This document shows positions 8,574-15,463 of a DNA stretch of 29,763 bases, piece after piece. Positions within the stretch are counted from its first letter, which is position 1, and each line of letters begins with the position of its first letter. Origin of the DNA: CAYZQE01 sp964480635 (lineage in GTDB: Bacteria > Pseudomonadota > Gammaproteobacteria > GCA-001735895). The stretch spans positions 1 through 29,763 of the forward strand of contig CAYZQE010000019.1 in the NCBI GenBank assembly GCA_964480635.1. The letters are read 5' to 3'. The notes under the pieces are model-generated. The model searched no databases. It was not told where the DNA came from and was given only the letters and a program-made list of their open reading frames with translations. The position numbers and the translations under genes were made by a program.

Positions 8574-8816
8574 TTATTTTCCGTAACGCTGACGGAACTT
8601 ATCAACCTGCTTAGCAGACTGAAGAACGTGTTGCTTACCTGTATAAAACGGGTGTGAAGCACTTGAAATTTCAAGCTTAATCACTGGGTATTCGTTACCA
8701 TCTTCCCATTTAGCCGTCTCTTTAGAAGACATTGTAGAACGCGTTAAAATAGCGAAATCTGTCGATGTGTCTTGGAAAATCACATCGTTGTATGTTGGGT
8801 GAATGCCTTCTTTCAT
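8574..8816 (-). CDS. rpmE2: 50S ribosomal protein L31 type B
   Basis: An 80-residue L31 of the type B (YkgM-like) class: it begins MKEGIHPTYNDVIF, has HPFYTGKQ in the second half and ends VDKFRQRYGK. It lacks the CxxC zinc-binding cysteines of type A L31, so it needs no zinc. The open frame reaches 18 codons further upstream, but that stretch runs over the promoter, so the ATG at 8816 is preferred. In species with both forms, type B is induced on zinc shortage by Zur; here the strong promoter and terminator with no evident Zur-type dyad suggest it may be the sole, constitutively expressed L31. Whether a type A gene exists elsewhere cannot be seen. Confidence 0.95.
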   Translation of the reverse strand: MKEGIHPTYNDVIFQDTSTDFAILTRSTMSSKETAKWEDGNEYPVIKLEISSASHPFYTGKQHVLQSAKQVDKFRQRYGK

Positions 8817-8848
8817 GGCTAAACTCTTAATAATTAAAACGGGCGCGA

Positions 8849-8877
8849 ATTCTCTACTTTTTGGCACCATAAATCAA
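8849..8877 (-). promoter_or_regulatory. rpmE2 promoter with GC-rich discriminator
   Basis: On the minus strand TTGATT (8872-8877) is followed 15-17 bp later by TAGAGAAT (8849-8856), and directly after it comes a GC-rich discriminator, CGCGCCCG. That layout is typical of ribosomal-protein promoters under stringent control. The exact -10 hexamer (TAGAGA at 15 bp or GAGAAT at 17 bp) is ambiguous. The predicted start lies about 25 nt before the ATG. Confidence 0.5.
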
Positions 8878-9013
8878 GTGATTTTATAATTTTTTTATTT
8901 GCTAAAATAGCCTAAAAAATATTCAGTTCGCCACAAAGATAACAACATATTTTGAAACTCAAAAAACAAGAAAATCTTTATAAGAAAAACCTTATATTAG
9001 AAAGTACTTAAAT

Positions 9014-9300
9014 GCGAATTAAGAGCACAAGTTAAAGTAGTTTTTTAGCTTATGCTCTACAAGCCAATAGAAATATAGGCGCTTCAAGTTATCCACAAAA
9101 TCTGTGGATAACTCTGTGCATAAACTATGCTAAATGTCATGGCAGGCGCATTCATAAACACATCTTGTTAAATCGAATGCTTTTTATACAATTAAATAAT
9201 TACTTATAATTCAACAACTTAATTTAAATTAAAAATAATATCTAAATAATGTGGCTAGGCTATTGACAACAATACCTGCCTCACAGTAAGCAGTGCATAA
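9014..9300. repeat. Twin element, copy A (287 bp, three consensus DnaA boxes)
   Basis: The copy begins GCGAATTAAGAGCACAAG and ends GCAGTGCATAA. Its first 177 bp differ from copy B at only 12 positions (about 93% identity); about 60 bp of AT-rich DNA (9191-9250) has drifted apart without net length change; the last part (GGCTATTGACAA, then a variable stretch, then GCAGTGCATAA) is again alike. A hairpin is possible at 9021-9060. DnaA boxes: TTATCCACA 9089-9097, TGTGGATAA 9103-9111, TGTGCATAA 9115-9123, and a one-mismatch box at 9292-9300. Confidence 0.9.
9088..9123. promoter_or_regulatory. DnaA-box cluster in copy A
   Basis: Two perfect high-affinity DnaA boxes face each other: AGTTATCCACA (9087-9097) and TGTGGATAACT (9103-9113) form an 11-bp perfect inverted repeat with a 5-bp centre. 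A third box, TGTGCATAA (9115-9123), matches the TTATNCACA consensus and has the orientation of the second. The whole cluster is unchanged in copy B, with no mismatch over 9081-9128, the best conserved part of the repeat. Confidence 0.8.
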
Positions 9301-9703
9301 GTAATAACTTTAAATTTTTATTTATTGAATTTGCTATATAAAACTCATGCTAACTATGCTCTCTTTCCAAACTTCATTCATGCTAGCGTCAAGATTTGAT
9401 TGGAGTATATTCATGCTACCTGAACATTGCTTTCATCAATACATTATAAAGACGCATAAAAAGGGCGTGCAATCACCAATAGCAAAGAGGTTCTGTTTTG
9501 AAGCAGGCAATAAAATCAGAAGCCTGACAGTAATCTCATCAATAAAATAAAACCCTCATAAAACAACAACCCATCTATAAAACAAAAGAAAGCTACTTTT
9601 GAGCCTTACCCTTCTAAATACTTTTCGATCTAAACAGTCACATGTTTATTTTAAATCACAAAAAACAATATTAGAGAGTAACTATATTCTTATCCTCTAA
9701 ATA

Positions 9704-9990
9704 GCGAATTAAGAGCACAAGTTAAAGTAGTTTTATAGCTTGCGCTCTACAAGCCAATAGAAATATAGGGGCTTCAAGTTATCCACAAAATCTGTGGATA
9801 ACTCTGTGCATAAACTATGGCAAATGTCATGAAAGGCGCATTCATAAACACATTTTGTTAAATCGGATACATTTTATACAAAATAATAAACCCTTATAAA
9901 ACAATAGCTTAATCAATTAATAAAAAATATTGCAAAAAATCATTGCAGGCTATTGACAAGCGCAGGCACAACAAAGTATGCAGTGCATAA
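9704..9990. repeat. Twin element, copy B (287 bp, three consensus DnaA boxes)
   Basis: Second direct copy, exactly 690 bp to the right of copy A. DnaA boxes lie at 9779-9787, 9793-9801, 9805-9813, and a near-box at 9982-9990. The AT-rich middle (9881-9940) is different in sequence from copy A but equally AT-rich. It ends two bases before the hemW stop codon, so the copy fills the whole hemW-side boundary of the region. Confidence 0.9.
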
Positions 9991-9991
9991 C

Positions 9992-11179
9992 TTATAATAA
10001 TAAATCTTTATTTTCTTTAATTTTTATGCTTAAAAACAATTCTTGTAAGTCATTGTGAAATCGAAAGCCTAATTCAGTTGGCTTAACGTAAAAATTATCT
10101 ACCTCTAATAAGCCTTTTTCTTTTGCAGTCTGAATAGCGCCTAAAATACACTCTACCTTTAAACCCGTCGTTTGCCGAAAAAGAGACAATGAAAACCCAT
10201 CTGTTAAACGCAAAATATTTAACATAAATTCAAAAATTAAATCCGATTCTGTTAAATTTTGCTCTTGGCTCAATTTTGCTAAGCTATCTAATGCCATAAA
10301 CTGCTCTGGCTGCCTGACTTTTTGTCGCCGACAAATACGCTGTTCACCGGCTAATGTGATTTTTCCGTGCGCTCCTGCCCCTATTCCAACATAATCACCA
10401 AACTGCCAATAATTAACATTATGCTGACATTGTTTTTTAGGTTTCGAAAAAGCAGAAATCTCATATTGCTGATACCCCGCTTCATTTAATAGCTGCTGCC
10501 CTTGTTGCTGCATATCCCATGCAATATCGTCATTAGGCAGCCCAGCGGGCACAGATGAGTGGAATAAAGTATTGGGCTCTATGGTTAATTGATAAAAAGA
10601 CAGGTGTTCTACATCAAAACTGATGGCTGCTTTAACATCATTTATACAATCTTCTAGGCTTTGCTCAGGCAATGCGAACATGACATCGAGATTAATATTA
10701 TCAAACCCTGCCTCTCTTGCTGCTTTAACAGCTAAGGCTATTTGATCGCTATCATGAATACGCCCCAATAAAGCGAGTTGATGATTATTGAATGATTGCG
10801 CCCCAATTGATAAACGGTTAACCCCTGCTTCAAGATAGTCTTTGTATTTTTCTAATTGAGCACTGCCAGGGTTTGACTCCATAGTAATTTCAATATTAGG
10901 ACTAAAATTAAGGTAGGCACGTAATGAACTCATCAATTGCTTGATGGCTTTACCCGAAAATAATGAAGGTGTGCCACCACCAAAAAATATGGTTTCGATG
11001 GTACGCCCCCAAATTAAGGGTAATTCTTGCTCTAAATCGGCTAGCAAAGCATCAATATAGCGTTGCTCGGGTATATCTGTTAGTGCATGCGAATTAAAAT
11101 CACAATAAGGGCACTTTTTTTCGCACCAAGGTAAATGAATGTATAAACCTAACGCTGGGTTTTCTGTTATTTCAATCAT
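9992..11179 (-). CDS. hemW: Radical SAM heme chaperone HemW
   Basis: HemW (formerly annotated as an oxygen-independent coproporphyrinogen III oxidase-like protein) binds heme and an Fe-S cluster and delivers heme to respiratory proteins. The 395-residue protein has the HemW-type CxxxCxxC cluster motif CEKKCPYC (C19, C23, C26), the FFGGGTPSLF motif, and GIGAGAHGK typical of the family, followed by a HemN_C-like domain. It lacks the N-terminal extension and extra cysteine arrangement of true HemN. It follows rdgB with a 74-bp gap, the rdgB-hemW order conserved in gammaproteobacteria. Its stop codon touches the origin-like element, leaving no room for a separate terminator. Confidence 0.95.
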   Translation of the reverse strand: MIEITENPALGLYIHLPWCEKKCPYCDFNSHALTDIPEQRYIDALLADLEQELPLIWGRTIETIFFGGGTPSLFSGKAIKQLMSSLRAYLNFSPNIEITMESNPGSAQLEKYKDYLEAGVNRLSIGAQSFNNHQLALLGRIHDSDQIALAVKAAREAGFDNINLDVMFALPEQSLEDCINDVKAAISFDVEHLSFYQLTIEPNTLFHSSVPAGLPNDDIAWDMQQQGQQLLNEAGYQQYEISAFSKPKKQCQHNVNYWQFGDYVGIGAGAHGKITLAGEQRICRRQKVRQPEQFMALDSLAKLSQEQNLTESDLIFEFMLNILRLTDGFSLSLFRQTTGLKVECILGAIQTAKEKGLLEVDNFYVKPTELGFRFHNDLQELFLSIKIKENKDLLL

Positions 11180-11190
11180 AGTTTTTTAAT

Positions 11191-11223
11191 CCCTCTTCAA
11201 AAGGGAGAGGGTTGAAGCGAGGG
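11191..11223. repeat. Palindrome between rdgB and hemW
   Basis: CCCTCTTCAA (11191-11200) pairs with TTGAAGCGAGGG (11212-11223) apart from a two-base bulge, and a second pairing, CCCTCT with AGAGGG (11206-11211), competes with it. Short CCCTCTTC/GAGAGGG palindromes of this style recur in many proteobacterial genomes. In the rdgB-hemW transcript it would form a hairpin upstream of the hemW start and might reduce read-through. Confidence 0.5.
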
Positions 11224-11253
11224 AAAACAATATCAAAGCTATGTTCAATAAAA

Positions 11254-11847
11254 CTAAAGAGCCGTCATCTTTTCCAATAACTGCTTCAATGCTTTACCTC
11301 GATGACTAATGGCATTTTTTTCTTCTTTTCTTAACATGGCACTGGTGCAACCATGCGTTGGCAAATAAAAATAAGGATCATAACCAAATCCGCCCTCACC
11401 TTGTGGCTCTAACTGAATCACGCCTTCCCAGCTGCCTTCACAAATTAATGGCGAAGGATCTTCACCACTACGCATATACACTAACACCGCTCGATAACGG
11501 GCGGTGCGTTCGGCTTCTGGCACATCTTTGAGTTTTTCTATTAATAGAGCATTGTTCTTATCATCCGTTGCATTTGGCGCTGAAAATCGAGCACTATAAA
11601 CACCCGGCGCACCATTTAAAGCATCCACTTCAATCCCAGAGTCATCTGCCAATGCGGGCAAGCCCGTATGCAATGCCGCATTACGCGCTTTAATAATGGC
11701 ATTTTCGACAAACGTTGTGCCTGTTTCTGGTACATCTTCTACACCCAATTCGGACTGCGTAAACACGTCATAATCTAGCGCTGATAACAACGTTTTAAAC
11801 TCTCTAAGCTTCCCTTGATTATTTGATGCAATAACAAGTTTTTTCAT
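11254..11847 (-). CDS. rdgB: Non-canonical purine NTP pyrophosphatase (ITP/XTP/dITPase) RdgB
   Basis: RdgB hydrolyses ITP, dITP and XTP to monophosphates, keeping deaminated purines out of DNA and RNA. The 197-residue protein is normal in length. It shows the N-terminal SNNQGKLREF substrate-binding motif, ALADDSGIEVDAL with the metal-binding acids, GFGYDPYFYLP and the C-terminal ISHRGKAL. It heads the rdgB-hemW unit and is divergent from yicC; the promoter is in the 125-bp gap. Confidence 0.97.
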   Translation of the reverse strand: MKKLVIASNNQGKLREFKTLLSALDYDVFTQSELGVEDVPETGTTFVENAIIKARNAALHTGLPALADDSGIEVDALNGAPGVYSARFSAPNATDDKNNALLIEKLKDVPEAERTARYRAVLVYMRSGEDPSPLICEGSWEGVIQLEPQGEGGFGYDPYFYLPTHGCTSAMLRKEEKNAISHRGKALKQLLEKMTAL

Positions 11848-11878
11848 GGTGCTATAACTCTAAAATTTAAAAGTGGTG

Positions 11879-11907
11879 ATTATACCCATGCAAACGGTTA
11901 AGCCCAA
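11879..11907 (-). promoter_or_regulatory. rdgB promoter
   Basis: On the minus strand a perfect TATAAT (11879-11884) is preceded at 17 bp by TTGGGC (11902-11907), a weak -35. The predicted start is near 11872, about 25 nt before the ATG. The plus-strand promoter of yicC should lie in the same gap; TATTAT near 11939 is its only visible -10 candidate. Confidence 0.55.
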
Positions 11908-11972
11908 ATAACAATAGCGAGAAACAAGGCAATCTCGTATTATGTTGTCGTTTTCTTACCTCAGGTTTTCAC

Positions 11973-12851
11973 ATGATAAAAAGCATGACCGCTTATGCTA
12001 GAGCGCAACAAAGCAATGAATTTGGTGAAATTGTCATCGAACTCCGCTCTGTCAATCATCGCTATCTGGAAACCAGCTTTAGACTCCCCGAAGACTTTAA
12101 AGCCAAAGAAGCCGATTTTAAAAAAGTCATTGCCCAATACGCAAGTCGCGGAAAAATAGAACTCAGCTTACGTTATTCGTTAATTCAGAAGGAAAATAAT
12201 GGCCTTCAGCTTGATGAAGATAAAATCAAACAGCTCATGCAGGCAGAACAGCAAGTGCTTGCCATCACCCAAGGTGGCTTGGGTTTAAAAGTAGCCGATA
12301 TTTTAAATTGGCCGGGTGTTATCACCGAAGCCAGCAAAGACACCTCAGCATTATTTAAACTGGCCACAGAAACATTAGAAATAGCCTTAAAAGATTTTGT
12401 CCAAGGCCGCGAAAAAGAAGGTCAAGCGTTACAGCAAATGATTGCCAAGCGATGCGATGAAATGACGTCCATTATAAAAGAAATAGAAACGCACCGCCCT
12501 TTAATGATGCAACAACTCGAAGACAAATGGCGCAAGACACTACAAGAAAAAATGAGTAAATGGGCTGAAGACATAGAACAAGGCCGCTTAGAGCAAGAAA
12601 TGGCCATCATCGTACAAAAGTTAGATGTAGACGAAGAGTTTGATCGCCTACATACACACCTTAAAGAAGTTAAAGACGTGTTAAATAGAAATGATGCCGT
12701 TGGCCGACGCTTAGACTTTTTAATGCAAGAACTCAACCGCGAGGCCAACACCCTGTCATCAAAGTCTCACGATAGTAAAACGACACAACTCTCTGTTGAT
12801 TTAAAAGTACTCATTGAACAAATGCGGGAACAGATACAAAATATTGAATAA
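11973..12851 (+). CDS. yicC: YicC/YloC-family endoribonuclease
   Basis: The 292-residue protein (E. coli YicC 287) opens with the family signature MIKSMTAYAR, continues with IELRSVNHRYLE, and has the conserved C-terminal block DEEFDRLHTHLKEV, then GRRLDFLMQELNREANTLSSK. Members of this family are endoribonucleases; E. coli YicC has been linked to degradation of the small RNA RyhB, and B. subtilis YloC is a related RNase. In many genomes gmk follows; here the next gene is an unrelated DUF4197 gene 181 bp away, so yicC probably stands alone. Confidence 0.95.
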   Translation: MIKSMTAYARAQQSNEFGEIVIELRSVNHRYLETSFRLPEDFKAKEADFKKVIAQYASRGKIELSLRYSLIQKENNGLQLDEDKIKQLMQAEQQVLAITQGGLGLKVADILNWPGVITEASKDTSALFKLATETLEIALKDFVQGREKEGQALQQMIAKRCDEMTSIIKEIETHRPLMMQQLEDKWRKTLQEKMSKWAEDIEQGRLEQEMAIIVQKLDVDEEFDRLHTHLKEVKDVLNRNDAVGRRLDFLMQELNREANTLSSKSHDSKTTQLSVDLKVLIEQMREQIQNIE

Positions 12852-13032
12852 AAACAACACTGTAGATAAGCTGATTAAAAAATTATTAAAGGCAATTAAG
12901 TGTATAGTTTCACCACGTTATACCTGATTTATACATTTAAAAGCATAACCATACTTTTTATTCAATTTATGATAGCCCCTATCGCTGAGCCTCTTTATAA
13001 TGTTGCTTTAAAATTTATCCAATAGAAACCTT

Positions 13033-13788
13033 ATGCCAAAACAACAATTATTCATCATCTCACTACTTCTTATAACCCCTTTTACCGTTCAAGCAGGTTG
13101 GTTTGATTGGCTAAGCGATAAAAAAGGAGATGTCGTTGAAGCCGTCAAGTCTGGTGATGCGAGTCAAATGCTAGACATAGCTTTAAGCAATGATCAGATT
13201 GCTAATGGTTTAAAAGAAGCTTTAAATAAAGGTGCAGATTACGCCGTTGCTGAACTAGGCCAAGAAGGTGGGTTTTTAAACCATAAAGACTTAAAAATCC
13301 CTATGCCAGAAAAGCTTAAAGCTATCGAAAAGATTTTACGCAAAATCGGTCAAGACAAATATGCCGACCAATTTGTTAATACCATGAACAGTGCAGCAGA
13401 GCAGGCCGTGCCTTTATCCTTAGAAATTTTAAAGCAAGGCATTAAAAATATGACCTTGGATGATGCTAAAAATATTCTAAATGGTAAAGATGATGCCGCC
13501 ACACAATATCTTAAGCGCGTTGGAAGCGATCAATTACGCACTGAAATAAGCCCTATTGTTAAACAAGCTACTGCTGATTCTGGCATCACTAAAATATACA
13601 AAAAAATGTATGACCAAATGGGCTTTGCAGGAAAATACCTAAAACTTGAAGACTATGATATTGATAGCTATGTGACGACTAAAACAATGGAAGGTTTATT
13701 TGTGAAAATAGCTGAAGAAGAAAAGAAAATTAGAGAAAACCCAAAAGCAAGAACGACAGATCTATTGAAGCAAGTGTTTGGCGGTTAA
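13033..13788 (+). CDS. Exported DUF4197 protein
   Basis: A 251-residue protein with a clear signal peptide (hydrophobic 5-18, cleavage likely after VQA, residue 21), followed by GWFDWLS. The mature part is helical and contains the typical DUF4197 features: an ALSNDQIANGLKEALNKG segment (about 50-67), a DLKIPMPEKL turn, and a repeated helical body (TLDDAKNILNGKDDAATQYLK near 137-157). There is no cysteine after the signal, so it is not a lipoprotein; it should be periplasmic. The function of the family is unknown. TATAAT at 12996-13001 is a plausible -10 element without a good -35. The stop codon overlaps that of the convergent homoserine kinase gene within TTAA, so neither gene has room for a terminator. 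Confidence 0.85.
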   Translation: MPKQQLFIISLLLITPFTVQAGWFDWLSDKKGDVVEAVKSGDASQMLDIALSNDQIANGLKEALNKGADYAVAELGQEGGFLNHKDLKIPMPEKLKAIEKILRKIGQDKYADQFVNTMNSAAEQAVPLSLEILKQGIKNMTLDDAKNILNGKDDAATQYLKRVGSDQLRTEISPIVKQATADSGITKIYKKMYDQMGFAGKYLKLEDYDIDSYVTTKTMEGLFVKIAEEEKKIRENPKARTTDLLKQVFGG

Positions 13789-14702
13789 TGATTTTGCATA
13801 CCTGATAAATTTTTGCGTCTATTAAGGAGTATTCGCTTAAATTCATCGGGGTGTTTTTTTTCACCATCACTGAGTCTCGATATCCAAAATCTAAAAGCAG
13901 CGGCACGTAACATGAAAGGAATGGATTGATTTTCAATAGGCTCTAATGGCCTGACTTTGCTATAGGCTGCAATCACATCACGCATTTTTAATCGGTCTAA
14001 ACTGCCATCATCATAACTACACCAGTCATTGATAACGATGGCTAAATCAAACATAAAGGCACCGTGCGTCGCATATTCAAAATCAATAATGGCTGATATT
14101 TTTAATTCACTTTTCTTGCCATCAAACAATACATTGTCTCTAAAACAATCGGCATGAATAAAGCCAGACGGTAAGCTCAAGCGGCTGTGTTGTCTTAAAT
14201 AATTCAGCTCTGTTTCTATCAATGATGCATCGTCATCACTGATGTCCGTGCTGAGTAAATGGCTGGCCTGATGAATACTCCACACTAAATCTTTTGATTT
14301 TGATGCGTTATGAGCAAATTTAAGCTGATGAAGCTGCGCCAATTGTTCGCCAATTAACTTGCAATGAATGAAACTTGGGTTGATGCAGGACGCCCCTTTT
14401 TGCCATGAGAATAATAAGGCAGGCTTTTGTTTTATAGTCGGATTTTCATCTGTTATTGCTTGGATAATTTGCGCGCTTGGAAAATTGTTTTGAAACAATA
14501 CATCGTGTGCATGGTTTAAAAAAAGTACGTCGTCAATTTCTTCAAAAATCGTTAAGACAACCTTGTTTGTGTCCGTTTCAATTAAGTAATTTGAATTTGT
14601 TGTGCCTTCTAATAATGCTGAAAAATTAAGGCATTTTCCAATATCATAACAGTCAAGAAAATCATTAATGTCATTGATGGTTAATTTTGTATAGACAGCC
14701 AT
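13785..14702 (-). CDS. thrB: Homoserine kinase, APH-fold type (ThrB2)
   Basis: It phosphorylates homoserine in threonine synthesis. The 305-residue protein belongs to the aminoglycoside-phosphotransferase-like homoserine kinase family found in Pseudomonas and related bacteria, not the GHMP kinase of E. coli. It opens MAVYTKLTINDINDFL, has the EGTTNSNYLIET segment (about 32-43) and the catalytic block GFIHADCFRDNVLF (D185, N190), then IIDFEYATHGAFMFDLAI with the metal-binding D207. In Pseudomonas thrB also lies close to polA, supporting the call. The related SrkA/YihE stress kinase was considered, but length and motifs favour ThrB. It follows the LOG gene after 3 bp and is surely co-transcribed with it. 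Confidence 0.88.
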   Translation of the reverse strand: MAVYTKLTINDINDFLDCYDIGKCLNFSALLEGTTNSNYLIETDTNKVVLTIFEEIDDVLFLNHAHDVLFQNNFPSAQIIQAITDENPTIKQKPALLFSWQKGASCINPSFIHCKLIGEQLAQLHQLKFAHNASKSKDLVWSIHQASHLLSTDISDDDASLIETELNYLRQHSRLSLPSGFIHADCFRDNVLFDGKKSELKISAIIDFEYATHGAFMFDLAIVINDWCSYDDGSLDRLKMRDVIAAYSKVRPLEPIENQSIPFMLRAAAFRFWISRLSDGEKKHPDEFKRILLNRRKNLSGMQNH

Positions 14703-14705
14703 AAA

Positions 14706-15404
14706 TCACAAATGCAGCATACGTTCATGTTCTTCTTCAGATGGCTCAAAGGTTCTATTTTCGTAATAATTAAAAATAGCATTCACGACGTCATTGGGGT
14801 CATCAATCACTTGGAAAAGATCAAGATCATAGGCATTAATCGTGCCTTCATTAACTAGAGTCGTTTTTATCCAATCGGTTAAGCCATTCCAAAATTCACT
14901 TTCTACTAAAATAATCGGAATTTTTCGAGTTTTCCCCGTTTGTACCAAGGTTAAAATTTCGGCCAATTCATCCAATGTGCCAAAACCACCGGGCATCACC
15001 ACATAAGCCGTTGCATATTTTACAAACATGACTTTACGTGAAAAAAAGTGCTTAAAGTTAAGCGATATATCTTGAAAGCCATTGCCAGACTGCTCGAACG
15101 GTAATTCTATATTTAACCCAATGCTTTTTGACTTACCTTCAAAAGCCCCTTTGTTAGCGGCCTCCATAATGCCTGGGCCACCACCACTAATCACCGAAAA
15201 ACCAGCATCGGATAATAATCTGGCTATTTTCACTGTTTTTTTATAATACGAATGCTCTTTATCGGTACGAGCCGAGCCAAATATAGTGACCGCTGGTTTA
15301 ATACTTGAGAGCTTTTCGAAGCCATTGACAAATTCTGAAATGATTTGAAATATCTTCCAAGACTCGCGTGTTAATTTATTATTGTTATTTGATGAATCAG
15401 ACAT
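14706..15404 (-). CDS. LOG-family protein (TIGR00730, Rossmann fold)
   Basis: The 232-residue protein carries the two family signatures, SGGGPGIMEAANKGA (about 73-87) and PGGFGTLDELAEIL (the PGGxGTxxE motif, about 138-151). Members were long annotated as lysine decarboxylases, but tested examples hydrolyse cytokinin riboside 5'-monophosphates or other nucleoside monophosphates (LOG, PpnN-like) by attack on the N-glycosidic bond. The natural substrate here cannot be told from sequence. The N-terminal extension of about 35 residues, with an asparagine-rich start, is typical of the longer bacterial group. It leads a two-gene unit with thrB and is divergent from polA with only 59 bp between starts. 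Confidence 0.88.
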   Translation of the reverse strand: MSDSSNNNNKLTRESWKIFQIISEFVNGFEKLSSIKPAVTIFGSARTDKEHSYYKKTVKIARLLSDAGFSVISGGGPGIMEAANKGAFEGKSKSIGLNIELPFEQSGNGFQDISLNFKHFFSRKVMFVKYATAYVVMPGGFGTLDELAEILTLVQTGKTRKIPIILVESEFWNGLTDWIKTTLVNEGTINAYDLDLFQVIDDPNDVVNAIFNYYENRTFEPSEEEHERMLHL

Positions 15405-15463
15405 TGTTTTTATTAACCCTTCCGTTATTCTGCTTACCTAATTTTATAGTTCAATGTAGCAAA

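Larger units (their letters stand above)
8878..9991. other. 1.1-kb AT-rich region without a credible gene; origin-like
   Basis: Between the rpmE2 promoter and the end of hemW I see no convincing coding sequence on either strand. A 67-codon frame (9347-9550, plus) has no clear ribosome binding site and no recognisable composition. The region is very A+T-rich and is dominated by two 287-bp direct repeats offset by exactly 690 bp, each carrying consensus DnaA boxes. The 403-bp spacer between the copies carries CATGCTA three times at exactly 33-bp spacing (9346, 9379, 9412), and AAAACCCTCATAAAACAA (from about 9548) resembles a stretch inside the second copy (about 9886-9904). Confidence 0.7.

Noticed and set aside
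8817..8870. 18-residue N-terminal extension of L31
   Set aside because: It covers the likely promoter; type B L31 proteins start MKxGIHP.
9347..9550. 67-codon plus-strand frame between the twin elements
   Set aside because: No ribosome binding site, no recognisable domain, composition like the surrounding AT-rich DNA; three ATG-rich CATGCTA repeats create its start.
9014..9990. Firm call of the chromosomal oriC
   Set aside because: No dnaA, mnmG, rpmH or par genes nearby, few GATC sites, and flanking genes hemW and rdgB do not point away from it; kept as a hypothesis only.
12422..12751. Minus-strand frame inside yicC and similar antisense frames elsewhere
   Set aside because: They are shadows of well-conserved genes on the opposite strand, with no independent support.
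13785..14702. Stress-response kinase SrkA/YihE
   Set aside because: The MAVYT start, EGTTNSNYL segment, catalytic block and proximity to polA fit APH-type homoserine kinase better.
15368..15463. 32-residue N-terminal extension of PolA
   Set aside because: It overlaps the divergent LOG start, and family homology begins at the ATG at 15464.
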